Positions 50,046 through 58,869 of a stretch of DNA of 64,000 nucleotides are shown here, piece after piece. Positions within the stretch are counted from its first letter, which is position 1. Every line of letters starts with the position of its first letter. The translations under genes and the position numbers were made by a program. Under the pieces are notes generated by a model. That model saw only the letters and a program-made list of their open reading frames with translations, did not search any database and was not told the origin of the DNA. The stretch is from Pseudomonas baltica. GTDB lineage: Bacteria > Pseudomonadota > Gammaproteobacteria > Pseudomonadales > Pseudomonadaceae. Location of the stretch: contig NZ_CP134771.1 of assembly GCF_031880315.1 (NCBI RefSeq), positions 62,001 to 126,000 of the forward strand, read 5' to 3'.

Positions 50046-50945
50046 ATTTTCATGCAGGGTTTGCTCTACCGCCAACAGAGCCCTCAGGGTGGCGACCAGG
50101 GCCAACGGCTGGGACATCATGATGTGATGAAAGCCTTGCGGCACCACCACCGGCCCCCGCGCCTTGGGCAGCACTGCGACCATGCGCGCCGCATGCTCGG
50201 GGCTGACCACCGCACTGCCCTCGCCCACCACGAAATCCACCGGCACCTGTACCTTGGCCAGCTCCAGCAGGCCATTGGGTACCGAGACTAAACGCGGCAG
50301 GTTGCGGTCGAACTTCCAGTCCCAGCCGCCGTTGACCCGGCGCAGCGAGTGCCAGGCGACGTAGTCGGCCAGCCAGGTGGGCCCGGGCGGCTGCTCCGGG
50401 GTCAGGCGAAAGCGTTTGAGGGCCTGTTCCATGGACGCATAGGGCTGGGCGACCGTGCGTGGCAACGGCACATTGGGCCGCGGCTCGTCACTCATGAACA
50501 CGTAGGTGTCGACCACGATCGCCCGGTGGATGCGCTCTGGCGCCTGTGCGCAGGCTTGCAAGGCCCGGCCGCCACCAAAGCTGTGGCCGATGAGCGTCAC
50601 CGGGGCCAGTTCGGCCGCGTCGACGACGCCCAGAATGTCGTCCACGAACGCCTGGCTATCGTACTGCTCGCGGCGGCCGCTGTCGCCCATGCCGGACAAG
50701 TCCAGTGCCACCACGCGGTAGCTGTCGGTGAAAAACGGCGCGATGAAACTCCACCAGCGCGCATGGGCGCGATAGCCGTGGATCAACAGCAGCGTGGGCT
50801 TGTGTCGCTCTTCGGGGTTCCAGGCCAGATAGTGCACCTGACAGCCCTGCACCTCGGTGAAAAACGAACGCGGCTGAACCCGCAACGCTTGGTCGAACCA
50901 GGCGCGCGCAGGCTCGTCGGCAACAGAGGATTGAAGGTGATGCAT
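50040..50945 (-). CDS. Alpha/beta-fold hydrolase
   Basis: 301-residue alpha/beta hydrolase with LLIHGYRAHARWW (oxyanion region), nucleophile Ser in IGHSFGGG, and late His in GFHHIMM. It resembles lactonases, epoxide hydrolases and meta-cleavage hydrolases, and is not close to the hydrolase at 7233. Divergent from the enoyl-CoA hydratase at 51095, with the dyad at 51021-51039 between. Function within the pathway is likely C-C, lactone or thioester hydrolysis. Confidence 0.85.
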   Translation of the reverse strand: MHHLQSSVADEPARAWFDQALRVQPRSFFTEVQGCQVHYLAWNPEERHKPTLLLIHGYRAHARWWSFIAPFFTDSYRVVALDLSGMGDSGRREQYDSQAFVDDILGVVDAAELAPVTLIGHSFGGGRALQACAQAPERIHRAIVVDTYVFMSDEPRPNVPLPRTVAQPYASMEQALKRFRLTPEQPPGPTWLADYVAWHSLRRVNGGWDWKFDRNLPRLVSVPNGLLELAKVQVPVDFVVGEGSAVVSPEHAARMVAVLPKARGPVVVPQGFHHIMMSQPLALVATLRALLAVEQTLHENN

Positions 50946-51020
50946 GGCGTGATCTCCAGACCGGAAAACCTGACGCCCGGCACATGGCAGGCGACATGAC
51001 GGGGTCTATCGAAGCACAAT

Positions 51021-51039
51021 AGCTGACAATGTGTCTATT
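51021..51039. promoter_or_regulatory. 19-bp dyad, site J
   Basis: AGCTGAC-AATGT-GTCTATT, exact left half-site and two mismatches in the right arm. Between the divergent hydrolase and enoyl-CoA hydratase/TetR genes. Confidence 0.55.
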
Positions 51040-51094
51040 ATTTCGCCGCGCTTGTCGCCACAATCCCCCCACGCCCGTCACTCAGGTACCTGCC

Positions 51095-51850
51095 ATGACC
51101 GAAGTCCTTACCGAGCGCCACGCACAGACCCTGCTGGTACGCCTCGACCGCCCGCACAAGCACAACGCCCTGACCCAGGCCATGTACCTGACACTGGCCC
51201 AGGTATTGCGCGACGCACAACAGGACGACGCCGTGTGCGCGATCGTCATCACCGGCAGCCAGACCTGCTTCACCGCTGGCAACGACCTGAGGGACTTTTT
51301 GCAATCGCCCCCTGATCGCCTCGATGCTCCGGCCTTTCTATTCATGGCCGCAGTCATGAATCTCAGCAAGCCGCTGATCGCCGCCGTGTGCGGTCCCGCC
51401 ATCGGTATCGGCACCACGCTGCTGCTGCACTGCGACGGCGTGTACATCACCCGTGACGCCACCCTCAGCGTACCGTTCGCAAAGCTCGGCCTGACCCCCG
51501 AGTTTGGCGCCAGCCTGCTGCTGCCACGCCAGGTCGGCGACCAGATGGCCGCCCAATTGCTGCTGTGCGGGCGGACACTGAACGGTACCGAAGCGGTGGA
51601 ATATCGCTTGGCCAACCGGGTTTTCGACGACGGCGAACACTGCCTGCAGCATGCGCTGCAGCAGGCCGCGCAGTTGGCTAAGCTGCCCCAGCCTGGCCTG
51701 CGTGCCAGCAAGCGCCTGCTGCGCGATGCCATCCCCGGGCTGCAGGCGGTGTTCGTCAATGAATGCGAGCAATTCATCGAGCGACTCATGAGTGCCGAGG
51801 CCAGGGCAGCGATACAGGCTTTGGTCGGCCCGGACAAGGCCACGCGATGA
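51095..51850 (+). CDS. Enoyl-CoA hydratase/isomerase (crotonase family)
   Basis: 251-residue crotonase-fold protein. The first oxyanion segment is SQTCFTAGNDLRDF and the second AAVCGPAIGIGTTLLLHCD. FAKLGLTPEFGASLLLPRQVG carries the Glu typical of isomerase-like members (ECI/PaaG group). ATG 51095 begins the domain. It overlaps the TetR gene by 4 nt (ATGA), so the two are translated together. Confidence 0.88.
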   Translation: MTEVLTERHAQTLLVRLDRPHKHNALTQAMYLTLAQVLRDAQQDDAVCAIVITGSQTCFTAGNDLRDFLQSPPDRLDAPAFLFMAAVMNLSKPLIAAVCGPAIGIGTTLLLHCDGVYITRDATLSVPFAKLGLTPEFGASLLLPRQVGDQMAAQLLLCGRTLNGTEAVEYRLANRVFDDGEHCLQHALQQAAQLAKLPQPGLRASKRLLRDAIPGLQAVFVNECEQFIERLMSAEARAAIQALVGPDKATR

Positions 51851-52461
51851 GCGACCCGACCCGTAGCGCCTGCACCGCTCCCGTGGACCGGGCGCAGCAG
51901 GTGCGTGACACCGCGCTGTCGTTGTTCGTCCAGGAAGGCTTCGGCAATGTCAGCCTGCGCCAGCTCGGCAAGCAGGTGGGTGTGCAGGCCGGCTCGCTCT
52001 ACCAGCATGTGGAAAGCAAACAGGCGCTGCTGTACGAGCTGATCGAGGAGCATCTGGAGGGCCTGGTCGAGGTGGTCATCCAGCGCAGCGCAAAGGCGCC
52101 GCGAGTGCTGGATAAGCTGCAGGTATTCGTGCGCACCCACCTGGAATTTCAGCGCCACCAGCAGGAATGCGCGCAGTTGCTCGGCCTGGAGTTGCGCAGC
52201 CTGCATCTGGACTACAAGGCGCGGATCCGGCCGCTGCTGGCCCGCTACCGGGACTCGCTCACGCCCATCATCGCCGCGGGTATCACCGAGGGCGTGTTCA
52301 CCGTGCAGGATGTCGATACCGCCACCAGCGTCGTGCTGGGCATGTTGCGCAGCATTGCCTTCTGGTTTCGCGAAGGCCGCCACCCGCCGTTCGATCAGGT
52401 GGTGAATCAGGTTACGCAGATGGTCATGGGCGCGCTGGGCGCGGGCCCGCGCGGCGGATAG
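51847..52461 (+). CDS. TetR-family transcriptional regulator
   Basis: 204-residue TetR regulator. The helix-turn-helix spans about residues 15-62, with the recognition segment VGVQAGSLYQHVESKQALL, and the C-terminal domain is of the KstR2/acyl-CoA-responsive length. Start ATG 51847 overlaps the crotonase stop. With the dyad at 51021-51039 in front of its operon, it is the second candidate for reading the cluster-wide operator. It is the last gene of the catabolic cluster. Confidence 0.88.
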   Translation: MSDPTRSACTAPVDRAQQVRDTALSLFVQEGFGNVSLRQLGKQVGVQAGSLYQHVESKQALLYELIEEHLEGLVEVVIQRSAKAPRVLDKLQVFVRTHLEFQRHQQECAQLLGLELRSLHLDYKARIRPLLARYRDSLTPIIAAGITEGVFTVQDVDTATSVVLGMLRSIAFWFREGRHPPFDQVVNQVTQMVMGALGAGPRGG

Positions 52462-52533
52462 TGCTCAGCCCACCGGCTAAGGCAGGTCAGCTTTGCATTG
52501 GCTCAGCCTGGCCTTAATGAGATGGTCACCCCG

Positions 52534-52566
52534 ACACCCTGTGAAGGCTACGCTTACACAGGGTGT
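52534..52566. repeat. Inverted repeat upstream of IS110 transposase
   Basis: ACACCCTGTG (52534-52543) and CACAGGGTGT (52557-52566), perfect 10-bp arms with a 13-nt loop, followed by TTTTT, 23 nt before the transposase ATG. It may be a structured part of the element's non-coding end or a terminator for incoming transcription. Confidence 0.55.
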
Positions 52567-52588
52567 TTTTAACTCGGAGACCATCACC

Positions 52589-53614
52589 ATGAGCGATTTG
52601 GCTCTGTTCGGCATCGACCTCGGCAAACACACTTTTCATCTGCACGGCCACGATAAGCCCGGTCGAGAGCAGTTCCGCAAGAAACTCTGACGACAGCAGA
52701 TGATGCGGTTCTTTGCCAACCTACCCGCATGTACCGTGGTAATGGAGGTCTGCGCCGGAGCGCATTTCGTAGCTCGCGAGCTGATCGCTATGGATCATCA
52801 GGCCAAGCTGATATCTCCGCAGTTCGTTAAACCTTTCGTCAAAAGCAACAAGAACGACTTCGTCGATGCGCAAGCTATCTGCGAAGCCGCTTCGCGCCCG
52901 ACGATGCGCTTCGTTTTGCCCAAGACAGAAGCGCAGCAGACTCTCTCAGTATTGCATCGCCTGCGCGAATCTCTGACCCGCGACCGTACCAAAGCGGTCA
53001 ATCAGATGCATGGCTTCCTGCTTGAATTCGGTATCAGCCTGCCGCAGGGGCTGGCCGTCATGAAGCGGTTGTCCAGCGTTCTTGCGGAGCACGAGCTGCC
53101 GGTACATTTGACCGTGCTACTGCAGCGCTTGCATAACCATTTTGTTTATCTGGACGAGCAGATTAAGATCCTGGACAAAGATCTGGCAAGCCAACTTGCG
53201 CAAGATGACCTAGGCAGCCGACTACTGAGCATGCCAGGTGTCGTCCCCATTGCTGCCAGCCTGCTAGCAGTGGAAATGGGCGACGGCAAACACTACGCCT
53301 GTAGTCTCGATTTCGCCGCCTCTGTCGGCCTAGTGCCCAGGCAGTAAAGCACTGGTGGCCGGGCAAACTTGTTGGGGATCAGCAAGCGAGGAGACAAGAA
53401 TTTCAGGCGTCTGCGGGTGCAATGCGCAAGGGCCTACATGCAGCGCATCGACGACCAGAAAGGAGCCTTGGCGGACTGGGTTCGAGCGTTATTGACGAGA
53501 CGCCATTCCAACGTGGTGGCCTGCGCTCTGGCCAACAAGATGGCACGTATCGCTTGGGCGATTGCTGCACACCATACCCAATACGAAGCAGGGCCAGGCG
53601 CCTTGAACGCCTGA
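52589..53614 (+). pseudogene. IS110-family (possibly IS1111 group) transposase, two in-frame stops
   Basis: DEDD-type transposase of about 341 codons read in one frame from ATG 52589 to the stop at 53612-53614, interrupted by TGA at 52688-52690 and TAA at 53345-53347. The N-terminal RuvC-like domain has FGIDLGKHTFHLHG, VVMEVCAGAHF and NDFVDAQAI (acidic residues). The C-terminal Transposase_20 domain has MPGVVPIAAS and, past the TAA, LLGISKRGDKNFRRL. Both stops replace single codons without frame change, so these are nonsense mutations. The element cannot make full-length transposase. Element ends could not be fixed. Confidence 0.9.
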
Positions 53615-53720
53615 CCCTGCGGTTGTTGCTGTACCACGACTCACCTTTCAGGTTTTGCGATAGCTGAACAACAGATCACGTAAATGGCCTACCGGCCTGG
53701 CGAAGATCCTGACACAAAAA

Positions 53721-53747
53721 TCGGCTTTCGAAGCCGAGGGCTTTTTT
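53721..53747 (+). terminator. Rho-independent terminator-like hairpin
   Basis: TCGGCTT-TCG-AAGCCGA (53721-53737) followed by GGGCTTTTTT. It lies about 110 bp after the transposase end and could belong to the IS110 non-coding end. Confidence 0.6.
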
Positions 53748-53984
53748 AGGATCGTCAGGCGCGACTCTCATCATGCCGCGGGGCATGCCCCAATTGGACG
53801 CTAGATAGATTTAAGCAAGCCGACCACTTCATCCGTCAATCAGTATTGCAAAAAATGGGGTGACCATACATTTTTGTCGACGAATCAGGAGATCGGCTCT
53901 TCACCGCTAAGCGCCGCACGACGAAACTGCCCCGGCGCCCCCCGTGCGCCTGACGAAACCACCGGGAAAAATACGCCTCATCAA

Positions 53985-54092
53985 CATGGCGGCGTCACGC
54001 CGGTCAGTAAAGCGCTGACGCCCGAGCAACAAAAAATCCAAGAATTGGAAGCCCGTATCGATCGGGCGGAACGAGAAAAATCCATCTTATAA
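53985..54092 (+). pseudogene. IS3-family orfA remnant
   Basis: In-frame coding for GGVTPVSKALTPEQQKIQEL and on to a stop at 54090-54092. This is the conserved mid-to-C-terminal coiled region of IS3-family OrfA (IS51/IS150-like). The usual N-terminal helix-turn-helix and the orfB integrase are absent. The frame is open from 53874, but that upstream part has no OrfA similarity. Confidence 0.7.
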
Positions 54093-54261
54093 AACCGCCT
54101 CCCCGGCGCGCCGCAGCCCACTGAACTAGAAACACTACGCACTACACTGAACTCTCTCGACAGTGGTCGCTGCCTTTTGGGAGGCTAAGTCACCGTCAAA
54201 AAACTTGACTCTGGAGAAGCTGCGGACTCGTTAGTGGTGGCGCTTTAATGACCCCGTTTAG

Positions 54262-54828
54262 GAATATGATTTTGGGCTGCTGACCTCCATCCTCTGGACT
54301 ATCGCAGTCATCGCCATGTTCTTCATCGCCATACAGGTCGACCGCAAGCAGAACACCCTGCCGGTATTGGTGGTGCTCTCGGTGCTGGCCGCGGCGGGCT
54401 GGGCATTGAGCCCGGCGGTCAGCGGCAACGTAGGGCTGTCCATGGCGGTATTGAGCATCGCGATGTTCGGACTGATGTCTTCGCTGCCCGTGTTCTGGAA
54501 CTTGCCGACAGCCGCCTACAACGGCACCGCCGCTGCCGCAGTCATCGCTATCGTGACCTCGCTGGGCAACGTACCGGGGTTCTTTTCCCCCTACATCGTC
54601 AGCTGGATCAGAGAAACCACGCAAAGCATGGCAGCGGCGATGTACCTCTTCAGCGCCACCGCGGCACTGGCAACAGTACTGCTGCTGATCTATGCCCGGG
54701 TCCTAAAGTCGGCCCCTGAACCCACACAGGTCGGCATTCGCTCAAGCCTGTTCACCTTATTTATTCGAGTGCTGCCGTCGCCTCGGCCGCGGTCAGCGCT
54801 CGCCCTGAATTTGTCCACGGACGTTTAG
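54262..54828 (+). pseudogene. MFS transporter, C-terminal fragment
   Basis: 188 in-frame codons beginning YDFGLLTSILWTIAV just after an in-frame TAG (54259-54261). They encode the last five or so helices of an ACS/phthalate-permease-type MFS carrier, with the helix-10/11 region LPVFWNLPTAAYNGTAAAAV intact. The N-terminal half is missing at this place. A separate N-terminal MFS fragment of the same family lies at 60460. The fragment ends 3 nt before the porin gene, so it was probably cotranscribed with it once. Confidence 0.82.
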
Positions 54829-54831
54829 CTC

Positions 54832-56175
54832 ATGCGCATGATCAAATCGGTTCACCTGGGAATGTTCGGCACTCTCGGCCTCCTGGCTACGGCACCGGCC
54901 GTCGCCGCAGTGGTTGCCGACCAATCCAGCAGCAAGGGTTTCATTGCGGATTCGACCGCGTCGCTGCTGTTGCGCAACTACTATTTCAATCGCGAATTCC
55001 GCGATGGCGCCTCCAACAATTTCGGCAGCAGCCGCAGCGGCTACCGGCAGGAATGGGCCCAAGGGTTCTTCGGCACTTACAAGTCAGGCTTCACCGAAGG
55101 CACGGTGGGGTTCGGTGTCGATGCACTGGGCAAGTTCGGGCTCAAGCTGGACGGCGGCGGCGGTCATACCGGCACCTGGCTGCTGCCGATCAACGGCGAA
55201 CGTAAATCCGACAGTAACTACTTCGGCGGCGGCGGCTCAATCAAGGCACGCATCTCCAAGACCCAAATCGCTTACGGTGACGTGATCCCGACCAACCCGG
55301 TGTTCTTTTCCGATATCGGTGGTCGTCTGTTTCCGCAGATAGCGCGTGGCTGGCAAATTCTCAGCAGCGACGTGCCCCAAGCTGAACTGGAAGCCGGACG
55401 CTTTACCTCTGGCATGGCCGGCTCCCGTACCGCGCACGATATCCTGCGTTCGTCCTATGGCGCCCGCGAGATCTCGATGTTCCAGTACGCCGGCGGTGCC
55501 TACAACTTGAGCAAGGCCTGGGATGCGTCGTTCTATGCCGCCGAGGCGCAAGACATGTGGCGCCAGTACTACTTTGGCACCAACTACACCCTCCCGCTGG
55601 CCCCCAAACAAAAGCTGCATTTTTCCTTCAATGCCTATCGATCCCTGGACACCGGTGAAGCGCTGGCCGGCAAGATCAAAGGCACCATTGCTTCGTTCGG
55701 CATGAGTTACACCTATGCGGCGCATACTTTTAGCGCAGCGATACAGAAGAACGACAGCAACACGCCGTTCGACTATGTAGGCTTTGCCGACGGCAAGTCG
55801 AGTATCTCGTCCATGCTGGCGATGCCGATGCTGGTGGATGAATTCCAAGGCCCCAATGAAAAGGTCTGGCAACTGCGCTATGACCTCGACCTCGCTACCT
55901 ACGGCATCCCTGGCTTGAGCTTCTCGGTACGCTACCAGAGTGGCCGCGGCGACAGTAACGGAGTCGACCCGACCGGCGACTATGCACATCTGTACGGCGG
56001 CAAGACCCGACACTGGGAGCGGGATACGGACATCAAGTACGTGGTGCAAAGCGGCCCGGTGAAGAACCTCAATATCCGCCTGCGCCACGCCATGTCCCGA
56101 GAAAACTCGGCGCAACCGCTCAAGGATATCGATGAGGTACGGATCATTTTGGAGTATCCGATCAAGCTGTTCTGA
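54832..56175 (+). CDS. OprD-family outer-membrane porin
   Basis: 447-residue OprD/OpdK-type porin with an N-terminal signal peptide (FGTLGLLATAPAVAAVV). The start of the barrel shows SLLLRNYYFNREF, and later landmarks are YRQEWAQGF, GFGVDALGKFGLKLDGG, TNPVFFSDIGGRLFPQ and the C-terminal aromatic residue after IILEYPIKLF. Such porins admit small carboxylates or amino acids. ATG 54832 lacks a clear ribosome-binding site, consistent with coupling to the broken MFS frame before it. It probably supplied substrate to the MFS carrier and the hydroxyacid enzymes that follow. Confidence 0.92.
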   Translation: MRMIKSVHLGMFGTLGLLATAPAVAAVVADQSSSKGFIADSTASLLLRNYYFNREFRDGASNNFGSSRSGYRQEWAQGFFGTYKSGFTEGTVGFGVDALGKFGLKLDGGGGHTGTWLLPINGERKSDSNYFGGGGSIKARISKTQIAYGDVIPTNPVFFSDIGGRLFPQIARGWQILSSDVPQAELEAGRFTSGMAGSRTAHDILRSSYGAREISMFQYAGGAYNLSKAWDASFYAAEAQDMWRQYYFGTNYTLPLAPKQKLHFSFNAYRSLDTGEALAGKIKGTIASFGMSYTYAAHTFSAAIQKNDSNTPFDYVGFADGKSSISSMLAMPMLVDEFQGPNEKVWQLRYDLDLATYGIPGLSFSVRYQSGRGDSNGVDPTGDYAHLYGGKTRHWERDTDIKYVVQSGPVKNLNIRLRHAMSRENSAQPLKDIDEVRIILEYPIKLF

Positions 56176-56230
56176 TAGCCCCAAGCTCACTTCGGTGAGC
56201 TCCTCCACAGCCGATCTCCCCGCATGAAAA

Positions 56231-56260
56231 AACCCCTCGAATCGCAAGATTCAAGGGGTT
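56231..56260. terminator. Bidirectional terminator
   Basis: AACCCCTCGAATC (56231-56243) pairs with GATTCAAGGGGTT (56248-56260), one mismatch, 4-nt loop. An A-run before it gives a T-run on the minus strand. Located between the convergent porin and dehydrogenase genes. Confidence 0.8.
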
Positions 56261-56278
56261 TGTTGTTACCGCTAACCT

Positions 56279-57232
56279 TCAGTTGACCGGATAAAGCGGC
56301 TCTTCCCCGCGCAACATCGCTGCCACGCTAGCGAACGCCTTGGTGCGCACCTCGGCATAGGACTGCTGCGAATAGTGCGCAGCATGGGGCGAGAGCAGCA
56401 GGTTGGCCTGTTTGAGCAGCGGGTTGTCGGCCTGCGGCGGCTCGCTGGCCAAGGTGTCGATACCGGCACCGGCGATGTGCCCGCTGGCCAACGCCGCCGC
56501 CAGGGCACGTTCGTCGATCAGGCCGCCGCGCGAGACGTTGATGATGTAAGAGCCGGCGCGCATCTGCCCCAGCGCATCGGCGTCGATCAGGTTGGCGGTG
56601 CTGTCGATCAAGGGCACGTGCAGGGACAGCACATCACTGCTGACCAGCAGTTGCTCGAACGAGACCTGCTTGACGCCAGCCTCCTGGAACACCTTGGCCG
56701 GCATGTGCGGATCGAACGCCTGCAGCTGGAAGCCCACCGCTTGCGCCTTGCGCGCGAAATCGCGGCCAATGCGACCGAAGCCCACCAGCCCCAGGGTCAT
56801 ATGACTGGGCCGGCGAATGCCGACACCGCCGCCCAGGGCGTCCCAGCGCCCGGCGCGGACCGCCGCATCGTATTGCGGCAAGCGGCGCAGCAGCGCCAGC
56901 AGCATGGCGAGCGCATGGGTGCTGACTTCATCGAAGTTGGAGTCCGGCACGTTGGCCACGCGAATGCCTGCCGCGGTGGTGGCTGGCACGTCGATGCTGT
57001 CCAGGCCGACGCCGAAACGGCTGATGATCTTGCACTTGGGCATCGCCTGCATGACCTTCTCGGTGAAAGGTTCACGCAAAGCCAGCACCGCATCGGCGTC
57101 AGCGCAGGCAGCGATCAGAGCTTCTTCGGTCAGGCAGGTAGCCTCGACGAAGTTGACCGCCAGGCCGTCGAACTGGGCCATTTGCTCGGCCTCGGTCTGC
57201 AGCATGCCATCGGTTTTAACGACCTTGAACAT
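56279..57232 (-). CDS. D-isomer-specific 2-hydroxyacid dehydrogenase
   Basis: 317-residue D-2-hydroxyacid dehydrogenase. The NAD-binding motif is GLVGFGRIGRDFARKA, LLVSSDVLSLHVPL follows, the catalytic Arg is in INVSRGGLIDE, the Glu is in LASEPPQADNP, and the His is in SPHAAHYSQQS. The partner reaction is 2-ketoacid/2-hydroxyacid interconversion. Its ATG overlaps the stop of the aldolase gene (TGATG), so the pair is translationally coupled. Together they could handle a 2-keto acid released by aldol cleavage. Confidence 0.92.
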   Translation of the reverse strand: MFKVVKTDGMLQTEAEQMAQFDGLAVNFVEATCLTEEALIAACADADAVLALREPFTEKVMQAMPKCKIISRFGVGLDSIDVPATTAAGIRVANVPDSNFDEVSTHALAMLLALLRRLPQYDAAVRAGRWDALGGGVGIRRPSHMTLGLVGFGRIGRDFARKAQAVGFQLQAFDPHMPAKVFQEAGVKQVSFEQLLVSSDVLSLHVPLIDSTANLIDADALGQMRAGSYIINVSRGGLIDERALAAALASGHIAGAGIDTLASEPPQADNPLLKQANLLLSPHAAHYSQQSYAEVRTKAFASVAAMLRGEEPLYPVN

Positions 57233-58002
57233 CAGCGACTCTCCCCGATCTTGGCCTTGAAGGCATTGACCGTGGCCTGCGCGCCGGCGGCCAGGAACAG
57301 GGTGTCGCTGGCGACCACGAAGAAGCTCACGCCCAATCCACCCCAGTCGTTGACGTCGTCGGCCGACATACGAAACATGCCAGTGACCTTACCGGCCTTT
57401 GCGCTGGTGGTGACGATGGTGGTGATCGCCTGATTGAGGCGTTCGGCGTTCTCCGGGCCCATAGCGTTCAGCGAGACCGACAGATCGCCGGGGCCGATGA
57501 AAATCACATCGATGCCCTCGACCGCGGCGATGGCTTCGATGTTCTGCAAGCCTTCTGCTGTCTCGATCTGGATCGCCAGCAGCAGCTCGGCGTTGGCCTT
57601 GCCCAGGTACTCACCGATGTTGCTGCCGTACGCCGCCGCGCGACCAGGCCCCACACCGCGCTCGCCCAATGGCGGGTAGCGGGTGGCCCTGACGGCCGCC
57701 ATGGCCTGCTCGGCCGTGCCGACACGCGGTACCAGAACCCCCTTGGCGCGGGAATCGAGCACCGAGGCGATCGCCTCCGCGTTTAGACCAGGCACCCGCA
57801 CAATGGCCGGGATGCGGCTGACATCGGCCGCACGGATCATCTGTTCGGCGGCGCCGCGATCAATAGGTGAATGCTCGGCATCGATGCACAGGAAATCGAA
57901 GCCACAGGTCCCGGTCAACTCGACGGCCGAGGCGTTGACGATGCCGCAGAAAGTGCCGATCACCGGCTCCTTGCGCATCACTCTGGATTTGAAAAACGGC
58001 AT
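57232..58002 (-). CDS. HpcH/HpaI-family class II aldolase
   Basis: 256-residue HpcH/HpaI aldolase/citrate lyase-family enzyme, a divalent-metal pyruvate aldolase. Visible features are GFDFLCIDAEHSPID, RVPGLNAEAI, GVLVPRVGTAEQA, AIQIETAEGLQNI (metal Glu) and DVIFIGPGDLSVSL (metal Asp). ATG 58002 has GAGAGG 7 nt upstream; the in-frame start at 58086 is unlikely. It probably cleaves a 4-hydroxy-2-keto acid to pyruvate plus aldehyde. Confidence 0.92.
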   Translation of the reverse strand: MPFFKSRVMRKEPVIGTFCGIVNASAVELTGTCGFDFLCIDAEHSPIDRGAAEQMIRAADVSRIPAIVRVPGLNAEAIASVLDSRAKGVLVPRVGTAEQAMAAVRATRYPPLGERGVGPGRAAAYGSNIGEYLGKANAELLLAIQIETAEGLQNIEAIAAVEGIDVIFIGPGDLSVSLNAMGPENAERLNQAITTIVTTSAKAGKVTGMFRMSADDVNDWGGLGVSFFVVASDTLFLAAGAQATVNAFKAKIGESR

Positions 58003-58149
58003 GTGAAACCTCTCGGGCTGCAGGAAATGGCGGCCCCCTTGCCCTAGGTGACGGGGGCAGCAATAAGCCCTGTCAGGATGAACCATGCCGGTATTCGGTA
58101 CTGTCCGTTTACCTTTGAGTTTCTATCCACTTTGCAGGAAAAAGGCAGG

Positions 58150-58839
58150 CTAGCCCTGCCGATAGAAATAGGCCTGTTCGGCGGCGAGCAAAAAATCGAA
58201 CATCGCCTGCTCGGCAAGGCCAGCATGGCGACTGGTCAAAGCAGCAGCGAGCTTTTTCAGTTCCGCTAGGGTATAGCCGTAGCTCGAAACATCCTGGGTG
58301 TTGGAGAAACGGACCTGATTGGCGTGGTCGGCAGACAAGGCAATCATGCGCACCAACCGGTCGTTGCCGACACACTGCAACCATGCGCGGCGAAAAGCGG
58401 CGTTGGCGCTGAACATGATGTCGCTGTCGAGGTTGACGATGGCGACCTTGGCGATATTGATCGCCAGGCCCAGCTGCTGACTCAAACCCTCAGGGTCAGC
58501 GGTGCGCGCGACGATCGCCGCAGCTGCGGGCTCCAGAATGCGGCGTAACTGGAACACTTCGCGAATCTGCCCGGCATCAAGCACCGGCACCCTGAAGCCG
58601 CGCGAACTGGTGGCCAGCAGGTCGTCGTTGACCAACCTCAGCAGCGCTTGCCGGACAGGCATACGCGTACAGCCAAATTCGTCGGCGATCGCATAATCGA
58701 GCAAGCGATCACCGGGACGCCATTCGCCCATATTAAGGCGACGCCGAATATCGGCGTACACCACCTCGACCATGGTGCCTGTCTTGGCTGCGGCACCGCC
58801 ATCTTGGGAGCCCCGGAGGCTTGAGGATTCCAAACGCAT
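58150..58839 (-). CDS. GntR-family regulator (FCD-like)
   Basis: 229-residue GntR-type repressor. The winged helix is in residues 22-85, with RPGDRLLDYAIADEFGCTRM and RQALLRLVNDDLLATSSRGFRV, and an FCD-type effector domain follows. The FCD domain is on the short side. ATG 58839 follows GGAACGAG. It probably controls the deacetylase, MFS and aldolase genes around it; the palindrome AACTGAATTCAGTT at 60312 is a candidate target. Confidence 0.88.
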   Translation of the reverse strand: MRLESSSLRGSQDGGAAAKTGTMVEVVYADIRRRLNMGEWRPGDRLLDYAIADEFGCTRMPVRQALLRLVNDDLLATSSRGFRVPVLDAGQIREVFQLRRILEPAAAAIVARTADPEGLSQQLGLAINIAKVAIVNLDSDIMFSANAAFRRAWLQCVGNDRLVRMIALSADHANQVRFSNTQDVSSYGYTLAELKKLAAALTSRHAGLAEQAMFDFLLAAEQAYFYRQG

Positions 58840-58869
58840 GCCCACTCGTTCCGCTGAAGGAAAGGCAGT

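Noticed and set aside
1..52461. Assignment as a classical steroid (testosterone/cholate) cluster
   Set aside because: Ltp2/DUF35, heteromeric ACADs and an HsaC-like dioxygenase fit, but KstD, KshAB, HsaAB and HsaD-type genes are not in the window, and BKACEs and an ACAD10/11 pair are atypical. The substrate is left open.
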